In this document: in pieces, positions 24,012 to 32,302 of the stretch
Numbering within the stretch: position 1 is the first letter of the stretch
Layout: the number at the start of each line of letters is the position of its first letter
Source: Dehalogenimonas alkenigignens
Lineage (GTDB): Bacteria; Chloroflexota; Dehalococcoidia; Dehalococcoidales; Dehalococcoidaceae
Direction: 5' to 3'
NCBI RefSeq assembly: GCF_001466665.1
Contig: NZ_KQ758903.1
Span: forward strand, 493,684-557,683
Length of the DNA: 64,000 bases
Translations under genes and position numbers: made by a program
Notes under the pieces: generated by a model
What the model was told of the DNA's origin: nothing
The model's database searches: none
The model's input: only the letters and a program-made list of their open reading frames with translations

Positions 24012-25295
24012 CTAGAGCCTGGAATCCGTGCCTAAAATGGGATCCGGTTCGGCGGAACCCAAGGGCGTCATGGTGAGGAGACGTTTCGCTGTGTGAGGGT
24101 AGCGGGCGATGAACAGTAATTCATCCTCCACAAGCGGTTTGTGCGACAGCACGTTGGCGTAGCGAACCAGTTCCAGGATCTCCTGAGCTTCTTCTTTATC
24201 TTTGAAGTGCCAGGACATACGCTCTCCCATGATATGGGAAAAGCCCGAGATGCCCGAATATTCCCCAGCACAGATCTCCCGCCCGGTTTCCACCATCTCG
24301 GGGTCGCCGCGGCCAAGTTCCTCAAAGCCGTAAAGCTCGTAGTTGTGGGGATCTTTGAGCACTCCGTCGGCGTGGATGCCGGACTCGTGGGCGAAGGCAT
24401 TGGCGCCGACGCCTGGCTGATTGATGGGGATCGGCACCCCAAACGCATAAGAGGCGAATTTAGCAATTTTCCAGCTTTTGGTCAGATCAATAGGCTGCCC
24501 AAGCTCATATTTACCGGCGAAGCTTTTACTCTTGGTGAGGGCCAGCACCGTGGCCACCAGATCGGCATTGCCGGCGCGCTCGCCAATGCCGTTCAGGGTA
24601 GTGTTGATGTAGGCATCCTGGCCGCCGTCGATGACACCGCGGGCGCCTGCTACGGAGTTGGCTACCGCCATCCCCAGGTCTCCATGGCAGTGTAGCTCAA
24701 TGGGCAAGGCAACGCCTTTCGCCAGGACCTGCCCGGCTTCATATATGGAAAACGGGTCGTCATATCCCAAGGTGTCGCAGTAGCGCAAGCGGACCGCGCC
24801 GTGCGCCTTGGCAGCCTGTCCGTACTCGATTAGATAGTCGATATCGGTTCGGGAGGCGTCCTCGGCGTTGACACCGACGGTTTCCGCGCCGAGCCTGTAG
24901 GCGGTGTCCACCGCGGCGGTCATCTCGTTAATGATGTCCCTGCGGCTCTTTTTGCCTTTGAATTTGCCGTCAATCATCTGGCGCGAGGTAGAAATGGATA
25001 AGTTCACATGCTTCAAGCCCGGTACCATCTTGAAGCCCAGCTCGACATCAGAAGAGATCGCCCGCAGCCAGCCCTCCAGCCGCAGCGGGCTGATGACTCC
25101 GAGCTCGGCGAGGCGCAGATTGGCGCGGAGGTAGTTGGTCTCGTGCCTAGTGGTGGGGAAGCCGAACTCCGACTGAAAAACGCCCATCTCAGAGAGATAG
25201 AGATTGATCATGGTCTTTTCCAGTTTAGATAAACCCAGCTTGGCTGTCTGAACGCCGTCGCGGTTGGTGACATCGATTATGTATATCTTTGGCAT
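24012..25295 (-). CDS. homocitrate/isopropylmalate synthase-family enzyme, probable Re-citrate synthase
   Basis: A 427-aa DRE-TIM metallolyase from the ATG at 25295 (GAGGTG seven bases upstream; an ATG four codons earlier has no such signal). The N-terminus has DVTNRDGVQTAK (the catalytic Arg-Asp). The metal-binding motif is ELHCHGDLGMAVANS near residue 205 and the family signature INTTLNGIGERAGNADL near residue 235. GVGANAFAHESGIHADGVLKD is the conserved C-terminal part. By motif it would be called homocitrate synthase. The Dehalococcoides member of this group was shown to be a Re-face citrate synthase, which supplies the incomplete TCA pathway to glutamate. That assignment fits an organism with no visible lysine-alpha-aminoadipate genes. 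Confidence 0.85.
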   Translation of the reverse strand: MPKIYIIDVTNRDGVQTAKLGLSKLEKTMINLYLSEMGVFQSEFGFPTTRHETNYLRANLRLAELGVISPLRLEGWLRAISSDVELGFKMVPGLKHVNLSISTSRQMIDGKFKGKKSRRDIINEMTAAVDTAYRLGAETVGVNAEDASRTDIDYLIEYGQAAKAHGAVRLRYCDTLGYDDPFSIYEAGQVLAKGVALPIELHCHGDLGMAVANSVAGARGVIDGGQDAYINTTLNGIGERAGNADLVATVLALTKSKSFAGKYELGQPIDLTKSWKIAKFASYAFGVPIPINQPGVGANAFAHESGIHADGVLKDPHNYELYGFEELGRGDPEMVETGREICAGEYSGISGFSHIMGERMSWHFKDKEEAQEILELVRYANVLSHKPLVEDELLFIARYPHTAKRLLTMTPLGSAEPDPILGTDSRL

Positions 25296-25307
25296 ACTGC
25301 ACCTCAA

Positions 25308-25530
25308 TCGTAACGGTTAGTGCGGCAAAGTATTATGGTAACATGAACGGGGAAGAGGAGGCAACGTAAGAGGCCGCCGCGCATTTTTGCCGGCCTGGTC
25401 AATGACGAGTTGTTCATCTGCAGGGCTGTTTAATTCAGTTGGATTCGCGCACTTTATGCCGAAGGAGCTACCCGTAGACCTTTAGTGTCCTGACTGGACG
25501 CAGAGGAGGTCCTGCGGGGAGCCAAACAAG
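25308..25530. other. non-coding gap with possible structured RNA
   Basis: No convincing reading frame. Several short GC-rich inverted segments are visible (for example GCAGGACCTCC/GGAGGTCCTGC-type pieces around 25500-25515). It ends at the terminator at 25531. I recognise no known RNA family here. Confidence 0.3.
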
Positions 25531-25556
25531 AAGAGGGAGCCTTTTGGCTCCCTCTT
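25531..25556 (-). terminator. intrinsic terminator of rdhB
   Basis: An 11-bp perfect stem (AAGAGGGAGCC / GGCTCCCTCTT) with a TTTT loop, followed on the minus strand by TTCTTGTTT. It lies 28 bases past the rdhB stop. Confidence 0.8.
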
Positions 25557-25584
25557 GATTTGCGATATTAAGTTGTCCTGGATA

Positions 25585-25854
25585 TTAGCTCTCCTTGTGG
25601 CGAATGACCAGCTGCCAGGTGATGGCGAGCAGGATCAGGGCCGGCAGGCCGGTGACCAGAAGGAACATGTTGGCGGCGGTGGGCTCCAACTCAGCCTGAG
25701 AACCGAAGTAGTTCTGGACGGTGAAGAGCAACAGAGCCAAGCCAATGAGGCCGAGAATCCACTCGTACCAGCGCATGGTGACGCCCTTGCCCTTCATGAA
25801 GGAGACCAGCCAGATAAGGAGCGCGCCGAGGATAAGACCGATTACCAACCACAT
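25585..25854 (-). CDS. rdhB: reductive dehalogenase membrane-anchor protein (orphan RdhB)
   Basis: An 89-aa integral membrane protein with three hydrophobic helices (about residues 2-19, 31-46 and 60-83). The conserved loops match the RdhB family: MKGKGVTMRWYEWILGL after helix 1, and QNYFGSQAELEPTAANMFLLVTGLPALILL before helix 3. RdhB is thought to tether a twin-arginine-exported RdhA to the outside of the membrane. No rdhA adjoins it; the nearest is 21.7 kb away. Its own consensus promoter and terminator make it monocistronic, so it may be a general anchor for the rdhB-less rdhA genes in this window. That use is inference. Confidence 0.88.
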   Translation of the reverse strand: MWLVIGLILGALLIWLVSFMKGKGVTMRWYEWILGLIGLALLLFTVQNYFGSQAELEPTAANMFLLVTGLPALILLAITWQLVIRHKES

Positions 25855-25905
25855 AGACCAGATACCTCCCTTATTATTTCCTAATTATTCCCTAACTTTT
25901 GGCTT

Positions 25906-25934
25906 ATTATAAAGCCCGGTATCGTGCTTGTCAA
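25906..25934 (-). promoter_or_regulatory. consensus promoter of rdhB
   Basis: On the minus strand, exact TTGACA (25934-25929), a 17-base spacer and exact TATAAT (25911-25906). No palindrome of the kind found before rdhA genes is present, which suggests constitutive expression. The remaining bases to 26040 are AT-rich and hold no gene. Confidence 0.85.
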
Positions 25935-26051
25935 TACCCCGAATTACGGCGGTCCAAACGTAAATGACCGGAGCGGGACTAATCATCAATACTAATATTT
26001 TTAAAAACATACCGTAACCCGCGTTAATTGTTTAGACGAGTTACCGACTTT

Positions 26052-26081
26052 TTGCGCTCCGGAGTCCGGCCAGCCTATAAT
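26052..26081 (+). promoter_or_regulatory. putative galU promoter
   Basis: TATAAT at 26076-26081 with a weak TTGCGC -35 (26052-26057), 18-base spacer. GGGGAGGTG precedes the galU ATG. Confidence 0.5.
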
Positions 26082-26116
26082 CGGTCCAGCGTACCCACGC
26101 GGGGAGGTGCAAGCAG

Positions 26117-26947
26117 ATGAGCGCCGCGGTGAAAAAGGCTGTTATCGTTGCCGCTGGTGCCGGTACTCGTTTCCTGCCTATTACAAAAGCCATTCCCAAA
26201 GAAATGCTGCCGCTGCTGTCCCGGCCGCTCATCCAATACATCGTTGAAGAGATAACCGCTTCATGCATCAGTGAAGTTGTATTCGTTATTGCCAAGGGCA
26301 AAGAGGTTATCGCCGATTATTTTTTACCAGCCCCGGAACTGGAGGCACTGCTGGAAGCCAGGGGCGATCTGACACGCCTCGAAGAAATTAAAGTCCTGCC
26401 GCAAATGGCCCGTTTCAGCCGGGTATATCAATCAGCCCCGCTCGGGCTTGGCCACGCCATCGCCGCCGCCCGAAGCTCTGTCGGCGACGAGCCTTTCGCC
26501 GTGATCCTGCCGGACGATATTATCGATTCCACAACCCCGGCGCTCCAGCAGATGCTTGATGTTTACCGGCGCCACCCGGGCAGCATTCTGCTGGTCGAAA
26601 AATGCGGTGCTGACGAGGTACACAGGTACGGAGTGATTGAAGGAGAAACCATAGGGCGGGGGATATACCGGGTAAGCGGGCTGGTGGAAAAACCGAAAGC
26701 TGAAGAAGCCCCTTCCAACCTGGCGGTCATCGGGCGATATATCCTGGAGCCGGATGTCTTCGGCGCTATCGCCGCCACACCACCGGGCCATGGCGGCGAG
26801 ATACAGCTTACCGACGCTTTGAGGCTGCTCTTGAAGACCCGGCCGGTGTATGCCTGCGAGCTTGAGGGTACCCGCTACGACACCGGCGAGCCAGGCGGCT
26901 GGCTCCAGGCCAACAACACCTGGGCGTCGAAGCGGGGCAAACGCTAA
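26117..26947 (+). CDS. galU: UTP-glucose-1-phosphate uridylyltransferase
   Basis: Makes UDP-glucose for glycan or envelope precursors. The protein is 276 aa, the usual length. The nucleotide-binding N-terminus is AAGAGTRFLPITKAIPKEMLPLLSRPLIQYIVEE. The central motifs are GLGHAIAAARSSVGDEPFAVILPDDII and LVEKCGADEVHRYGVIEGE. The C-terminus has GGEIQLTDALRLLLKTRPVYACELEGTRYDTGEPGGWLQAN. It stands between rdhB (divergent) and alaS and has its own -10. Nothing around it suggests a polysaccharide locus. Confidence 0.95.
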   Translation: MSAAVKKAVIVAAGAGTRFLPITKAIPKEMLPLLSRPLIQYIVEEITASCISEVVFVIAKGKEVIADYFLPAPELEALLEARGDLTRLEEIKVLPQMARFSRVYQSAPLGLGHAIAAARSSVGDEPFAVILPDDIIDSTTPALQQMLDVYRRHPGSILLVEKCGADEVHRYGVIEGETIGRGIYRVSGLVEKPKAEEAPSNLAVIGRYILEPDVFGAIAATPPGHGGEIQLTDALRLLLKTRPVYACELEGTRYDTGEPGGWLQANNTWASKRGKR

Positions 26948-26978
26948 CTGGGTGCTTCGTGTATTTGTTCAGCTTCAA

Positions 26979-27007
26979 TTGACATCCCCTCACCCCTCAC
27001 ATACAAT
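26979..27007 (+). promoter_or_regulatory. alaS promoter
   Basis: Exact TTGACA (26979-26984), a 17-base spacer and TACAAT (27002-27007). The predicted start is about 18 bases before the alaS GTG. Confidence 0.75.
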
Positions 27008-27031
27008 CTTAATCTGAACGTTTTTCGATAG

Positions 27032-29635
27032 GTGACAGCCTCTATGTCCTTTACCGGTGACCAGCTCCGAACGCTTTACCTCGAGTATTTTGCCGAGAAA
27101 GCCCACAAGATACTGCCGTCCTCGTCCCTGATTCCTCACGGCGACCCCACGCTGCTGCTGACCACCGCCGGTATGGTGCAATTTAAGCCCTACTTTCTGG
27201 GCAAGGAACAACCTCCGGCGCCGCGGCTGACCACCTGCCAGAAGTGTTTCCGCACCACCGATATCGATTCGGTCGGCGACGCCTCGCACCTGACCTTCTT
27301 CGAAATGCTGGGCAATTTCTCCATCGGCGACTATTTCAAGAAAGAAGCCATCGATTTCGCCTGGGAGTTTGTCACCGAGCGATTGAAGATCCCGGCCGGG
27401 CGGCTGTGGACCACCGTCTACCTCGACGACGACGAGGCGGTGAAGCTCTGGCAAGCCAAGGGCGTGCCGGACAACCGCATCGTCCGACTCGGTGAAAAAG
27501 ATAACTTCTGGGGCCCGGCCGGGGACTCCGGTCCCTGCGGCCCGTGCTCCGAGATCCACTACGATTTCGGCGAAAACGCAGGCTGCGGCGAACCCGGCTG
27601 CGGCCCGGCCTGCAAATGCGGCCGCTTCTGCGAGATCTGGAACTTGGTCTTCGTCCAGTTCGACCAGGACAAATCCGGCGCCCGGATCCCGCTGAAGAAC
27701 CCCAGCATCGATACCGGAATGGGATTGGAGCGCCTGACGACCATCATGCAGTCCAAGGCTAGCGTCTATCAGACCGACCGTTTCGACTACCTGCTGCGGA
27801 AGGTCGCCGAGGTCTCGGGCAAAGCTTACGGCGACAATCAGGAAACGGACCGCGCGATGCGGATCGTCGCCGAGCACTCTCGGAGCATCACCTTCCTGAT
27901 TGCCGACGGCGTTATCCCGTCCAATGAAGGCCGCGGCTATGTGCTGCGTCGGCTGCTGCGGCGCACCGCCCTTTTCGGGCGGATGCTCGGCCTGGAAAAG
28001 CCGTTCATGGTGCCCCTCATCGAGACGGTCATCGAGCGGATGGCACCGATCTACCCGGAGCTGGCCGCCCGAAAAGGCTTCATTACGGAACTGGTCGCCC
28101 GGGAGGAGACGCGCTTCGCCGAGACCCTGATTACCGGCATGCAAATCCTCGATGAAATGATGGCCTCAGAGGAGGCACGACTCAAGCGGAAGATCACCGG
28201 CACCCAGGCTTTCAAGCTCTACGACACCTACGGCTTCCCACTGGACCTGACTGCGGAGATCGCCTCCAGCAGCGGCTTCGAGGTCGACGCCGAGGGCTTT
28301 AACTTTGAGATGGAGCGCCAACGGGAAAAGGCCCGAGGCGCACATAAGTTTGCCCTGAATGAAAATATTAATATTTCGGAGTCCATCATCGTTATCAAGA
28401 GGAAACAAACCTGCTTCACCGGCTATGACACCCTGGTGCAACAGGCGGCTGTGGATGGCATCTTGATCAATAATTCCAGCGCCGATGTCATTCACGAGGG
28501 TGAAGAAGGCGGCATCATCCTGGACACGACGCCGTTTTACGCCGAGATGGGCGGTCAGGTCGGCGACACCGGCGAACTGGTTTCCGGCGAAAGCGTTTTC
28601 ATCGTCACCAATACCTTACCCTTGTCGCCCGGCGTTTTCCTGCACCAGGGCTATGTCAGCCGGGGTCATATCGGCATCGGCGAAGAGGTTTCCGCCCGGA
28701 TCAACGTCCAGCGCCGCAGCGACATCGCCCGCAACCACACCACCACCCATCTACTCCAGGCCGCCCTGCGGGAGGTTTTAGGTGGACACGTTCAGCAGCG
28801 GGGTTCGGTGGTCGGGCCGGACCGGCTGCGGTTCGACTTTTCTCATCTTAAAGCCGTCACTTCCGAAGAGATCGCTCGCGTCGAGGATATCGTAAACGAG
28901 CGCATTCGGGAAAACCATCCCGTGGCCGCCGTCGAGACCGGTTACCAGGAGGCGCTGAAGTCCGGCGTCACCGCCCTCTTCGGCGAAAAATACGGCGAGA
29001 AAGTGCGCGTCCTATCCATCGGCGCCGACACCCGAGTTTCCGCCGAGTTGTGCGGCGGTACCCACATCAAAGCCACCGGCGAGATCGGCTTCTTTAAGGT
29101 CGTTTCCGAATCATCCGTCGGCGCCGGCCTCCGCCGTATCGAGGCGGTCACCGGCCGCGGCGTGGCGGTTTATTTCAGGGATCAGGTCAGGTCGTTCCAC
29201 GAGCGTCTCGAAAAATTCCAGACCGAGATTGAGACCGGGAAAAACGCCATTGCCGCGCTGCAAAAGGACCTGGCTAAAAAAGACGCATTAGCGCTTTTGA
29301 CCTCAGCTAGAGCCATTCCCGGCGGCAAACTCCTGGTCGCCTCCGTTGCCGAGGCAGGCATCGAGACCCTCCGCGAAATGGCCGACCTGCTGCGCGATAG
29401 GCTAGGCTCGGCAGTTGTCGTTCTCGGCTCGGTCGCCGGGGAAAAACCGGTTTTTGTCGCCGCGGTGACCCAGGACCTGGTGGCTAAAGGCTATCACGCC
29501 GGCAACATCATTAAGCGTCTTTCGGAAATCGCCGGCGGCGGCGGAGGGGGCCGTCCCAACCTGGCTCAGGGTGGCGGGCGGGATGCCTCGAAGCTTTCCG
29601 CTGCTCTCGATGCGGTTGACGAGTTCATCAGATAA
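27032..29635 (+). CDS. alaS: alanyl-tRNA synthetase
   Basis: Charges tRNA-Ala and edits mischarged Ser/Gly. At 867 aa it is full length. The catalytic core starts LRTLYLEYFAEKAHKILPSSSLIPHGDPTLLLTTAGMVQFKPYF. It includes CQKCFRTTDIDSVGDASHLTFFEMLGNFS and GPAGDSGPCGPCSEIHYDF. The editing domain has the zinc motif RNHTTTHLLQAALRE plus the C...H pair in CGGTHIKATGEIG. The C-Ala domain ends GGGGGGRPNLAQGGGRD. A Cys-rich insert (CGEPGCGPACKCGRFCEIWN) is in the usual place. Start GTG 27032 or ATG 27044 cannot be separated by sequence. The promoter fits either. Confidence 0.96.
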   Translation: MTASMSFTGDQLRTLYLEYFAEKAHKILPSSSLIPHGDPTLLLTTAGMVQFKPYFLGKEQPPAPRLTTCQKCFRTTDIDSVGDASHLTFFEMLGNFSIGDYFKKEAIDFAWEFVTERLKIPAGRLWTTVYLDDDEAVKLWQAKGVPDNRIVRLGEKDNFWGPAGDSGPCGPCSEIHYDFGENAGCGEPGCGPACKCGRFCEIWNLVFVQFDQDKSGARIPLKNPSIDTGMGLERLTTIMQSKASVYQTDRFDYLLRKVAEVSGKAYGDNQETDRAMRIVAEHSRSITFLIADGVIPSNEGRGYVLRRLLRRTALFGRMLGLEKPFMVPLIETVIERMAPIYPELAARKGFITELVAREETRFAETLITGMQILDEMMASEEARLKRKITGTQAFKLYDTYGFPLDLTAEIASSSGFEVDAEGFNFEMERQREKARGAHKFALNENINISESIIVIKRKQTCFTGYDTLVQQAAVDGILINNSSADVIHEGEEGGIILDTTPFYAEMGGQVGDTGELVSGESVFIVTNTLPLSPGVFLHQGYVSRGHIGIGEEVSARINVQRRSDIARNHTTTHLLQAALREVLGGHVQQRGSVVGPDRLRFDFSHLKAVTSEEIARVEDIVNERIRENHPVAAVETGYQEALKSGVTALFGEKYGEKVRVLSIGADTRVSAELCGGTHIKATGEIGFFKVVSESSVGAGLRRIEAVTGRGVAVYFRDQVRSFHERLEKFQTEIETGKNAIAALQKDLAKKDALALLTSARAIPGGKLLVASVAEAGIETLREMADLLRDRLGSAVVVLGSVAGEKPVFVAAVTQDLVAKGYHAGNIIKRLSEIAGGGGGGRPNLAQGGGRDASKLSAALDAVDEFIR

Positions 29636-29717
29636 TGAGCCGCCGCACTCCTTCACAATGACGCCTGTCCGGCTTGGCAGGTTTGGATATTTTTTAACTT
29701 GGTAGTATTCTACATCC

Positions 29718-30155
29718 ATGCTTGAGCGCGTCATTGGCCTCGACGTCGGCGATCGTTGGCTGGGAGTAGCCCTGTCTGACCCGATGGGCATCATCGCAAG
29801 GCCGCTGTTGATTATTGAGCGCAAGGACGAACTGACCGACGCCGAAACGGTGGCACAGCTTATCAGGCGCTACGCCGCCGGTAAAGTGGTCGTGGGCTTG
29901 CCCCGGCTGTTGACCGGCGTTGCCGGAAGCCAGGCGGAGCGGGTGCAGCATTTTGCCCGCCGCCTCGCAGCCATAGCCGATGCACCGGTATTGTTTCAGG
30001 ACGAGCGCTTTTCCACCGCCGACGCTAAGGACATTATGAAGGCCAATCGCAAGAGGAAAAAAGGCTACATCACCGAGCGTGACGACGCGGTGGCGGCGGC
30101 GGTCATCCTTCAGGACTGGCTGGACGAAAACCGGCCGAGGGCGGAGGTTGGCTGA
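29718..30155 (+). CDS. ruvX: Holliday junction resolvase-like RNase YqgF/RuvX
   Basis: A 145-aa RNase-H-fold protein. The first metal Asp is in GLDVGDRWLGVA. A conserved GLPRLLTGVAGSQAERV follows, then the active-site DERFSTADA and the last Asp in ERDDAVAAAVILQDWL. The family is implicated in pre-16S rRNA maturation and possibly Holliday junction resolution. It follows alaS, a common bacterial neighbour order (alaS-yqgF), and is immediately followed by the HPP gene without a gap. Confidence 0.93.
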   Translation: MLERVIGLDVGDRWLGVALSDPMGIIARPLLIIERKDELTDAETVAQLIRRYAAGKVVVGLPRLLTGVAGSQAERVQHFARRLAAIADAPVLFQDERFSTADAKDIMKANRKRKKGYITERDDAVAAAVILQDWLDENRPRAEVG

Positions 30156-30656
30156 GTGGAAATCATCGATTCCCATTTCAAGAAAAATCCCCGACCTTAT
30201 ATTTTACAGAGCCTGGTGGCGCTGGCCGTCTTCTTCATCGTCCTGCTATTTGTTGAAAGAGTAACCCAGGTGGTCATCGTGGCGGCATTGGGCGCCAGTA
30301 CTTTCATCATCTTTTCCATGCCGTATTCCATCACCGCCCAGCCGCGGCGGCTCATCGGCGGACATATCGTCGGGCTGCTGGCAGGCACCGCCGGACATTT
30401 TTTTCTCACCGGCTCATTCACCGGGGTAATCAATGACCCGGTGTTGCTGTCTGCCATGACGTTTGCCCTGGCTATCGCCCTGGCGATGTTCCTAATGTCG
30501 ATTACCAATACGGAACACCCGCCGGCGGCCGCGACTTCCATAGGGCTGCTAACCGCCGGCTGGAGCTGGGCAACGATCCTGTTCGTCGTGCTTTTTGCTG
30601 TATTATTATCCATTATCCACCGGGGCCTGCGGCGCTGGCTGGTGGACCTGTTCTGA
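30156..30656 (+). CDS. HPP-family integral membrane protein
   Basis: A 166-aa protein starting GTG directly after the ruvX stop. Four membrane helices are evident (about 16-36, 38-55, 62-80 and 95-115, with a fifth near 130-150). The family signature TEHPPAAATSIGLL is near residue 115 (with the H-P-P that names the family), as is a typical ALGASTFIIFSMP. Relatives include nitrite-transport-related and CBS-fused proteins. No substrate is indicated here. The product ends at a stop next to the tgt start, so ruvX-HPP-tgt looks like one operon. Confidence 0.85.
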   Translation: MEIIDSHFKKNPRPYILQSLVALAVFFIVLLFVERVTQVVIVAALGASTFIIFSMPYSITAQPRRLIGGHIVGLLAGTAGHFFLTGSFTGVINDPVLLSAMTFALAIALAMFLMSITNTEHPPAAATSIGLLTAGWSWATILFVVLFAVLLSIIHRGLRRWLVDLF

Positions 30657-30657
30657 G

Positions 30658-31842
30658 ATGGAGACCGCTGGTTTTTCATTCGAATTAGCCCTCTCCGGAG
30701 CAGCCCGGGCAGGCGTGCTCAACACGCCCCACGCTGCCGTCGAGACCCCTTGCTTCATGCCGGTCGGCTCACAGGCTACGGTCAAGACGCTCACTCCGGA
30801 TGAGCTGAAAGACCTGGGCTATAACCTGATCCTCGCCAACAACTATCACCTCTACCTGCGACCGGGTACTCAGGTCGTCGGCAGCTACGGCGGGATTCAT
30901 AAATTCATGGGCTGGAACGGCGCCTTGTTGACGGACTCCGGCGGCTACCAAGTCTTTTCGCTATCGCCGCTCAGGAAAATGAGCGACGATGGCGTCACCT
31001 TCCGCTCCCATATCGACGGCTCGGAGCATTTCTTCAGCCCGGAACTGGCGATCAAATACCAGGAAGTCTTCGGCGCCGACATTATTATGGCTTTGGACGA
31101 ATGCCCGCCGGTGGAGGCCTCGCGAGAGGTAATCGAGGCGGCCGTCGAACGGACCCAGGCCTGGGCCCTCCGCTGTAAGTCCGCCAGAACCCGCACCGAC
31201 CAGTCCCTTTTTCCTATCGTCCAGGGTGGACTTCATGCCGACTTGCGACGCCGTTCTGCCGAAGGGTTGATCGAGGCTGACTTCCCCGGTTATGCCATCG
31301 GGGGTCTGGCTATCGGCGAGAGCAAGGAGCAGACTGCGGAGATCACCGCCGCCACAACAGAGATCCTGCCGATCGACAAGCCGAGATATCTTATGGGCGT
31401 CGGCTCTCCGGAAGACATCGTCCGCGGCGTGGCCGCCGGTATCGACATGTTCGACTCCGCCCTGCCGACGCGGGTAGCCCGCAACGGCGCCCTGTTCACC
31501 CGCTACGGCCGCATCGATATCGCCAACGCCCGCTACGAAGGCGATAAAGGCCCCATCGACAACGAATGCGGCTGCTATGCCTGCCAGAATTTCTCGGCGG
31601 GCTACGTCCACCACCTGTTCCGGGCTAAAGAGCTCCTGGCCTACCGCCTGGCCACCCTGCACAACCTGTACTTTATGCGGCGACTGATGACTGATATCCG
31701 CCAGTCGATTCTGGACGAGCGGTACGACGATTTCGCCCGCAGCTTCCTCTCCGACTACAAACCGACTGATGAATCGGTGCGGCTGTCACAGAAGCGGCAA
31801 TGGCTGAAGGACCGCAATTCGAGCTCTCCAAGCATGGACTAA
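30658..31842 (+). CDS. tgt: queuine/preQ1 tRNA-guanine transglycosylase
   Basis: Exchanges G34 of tRNAs for Asp, Asn, His and Tyr with preQ1. At 394 aa from the ATG at 30658 it matches bacterial Tgt; upstream in-frame codons lie inside the HPP gene. The catalytic region is LTDSGGYQVFSLS (general Asp). The nucleophile Asp is in DSALPTRVARNGALFT. The zinc ligands are CGCYAC and a later His in GYVHHLFRAKE. GGLAIGESKEQ and YLMGVGSPEDIV are typical. It is the last gene of a close-packed ruvX-HPP-tgt set. Confidence 0.95.
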   Translation: METAGFSFELALSGAARAGVLNTPHAAVETPCFMPVGSQATVKTLTPDELKDLGYNLILANNYHLYLRPGTQVVGSYGGIHKFMGWNGALLTDSGGYQVFSLSPLRKMSDDGVTFRSHIDGSEHFFSPELAIKYQEVFGADIIMALDECPPVEASREVIEAAVERTQAWALRCKSARTRTDQSLFPIVQGGLHADLRRRSAEGLIEADFPGYAIGGLAIGESKEQTAEITAATTEILPIDKPRYLMGVGSPEDIVRGVAAGIDMFDSALPTRVARNGALFTRYGRIDIANARYEGDKGPIDNECGCYACQNFSAGYVHHLFRAKELLAYRLATLHNLYFMRRLMTDIRQSILDERYDDFARSFLSDYKPTDESVRLSQKRQWLKDRNSSSPSMD

Positions 31843-31912
31843 TCCATTCCTTCCCGGGCACACCGGGCGACCTCCGCCGTAAGAAAGCGCGACTCGTCCT
31901 GGGGCAAGGCAA

Positions 31913-32134
31913 TTAATCTTTGGTTGCTTTACTTGCCACCCATGCAGAAGCAACCAGCATTCCGATACCGAGAACCATCAAGCCCAACAATCCTTGCGGG
32001 CTGCAAAAAGCTAATCAGCGTAAATTCGATATCTCAGAAATGGCGATGTCGGCTCCAATGACGCCGAAGGACACAATAGCGAGTAATCGAAGAATCCAAG
32101 CCGTTCTCTTCAACCGGTTATTCTTTTCATTCAT
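31913..32134 (-). pseudogene. broken gene for a small two-helix membrane protein
   Basis: Starting at ATG 32134 the minus strand encodes MNEKNNRLKRTAWILRLLAI and a helix, then stops at TGA 32017-32015. In another frame the sequence continues as a good second helix (GLLGLMVLGIGMLVASAW) and a basic tail ending KATKD before TAA at 31915-31913. Together they look like one ~70-aa protein split by a frameshift. No homologue is recognised. The rest of 31843-32302 carries nothing else. Confidence 0.45.
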
Positions 32135-32302
32135 TATCCGCCCCGCCTCTTTTGTTGAATTCTAGGCTGAGGCCTAATCAAAAGCAATAGCCTTCAGGTT
32201 GAGTGTTTTGAACTGATTGGGTGAATCGAACCTATTTGGCTTTATTGTTTGACCCTGTGTCGTAATGACCTTATATTGAGAAAAAACCAGGGAGAAGTTG
32301 TC

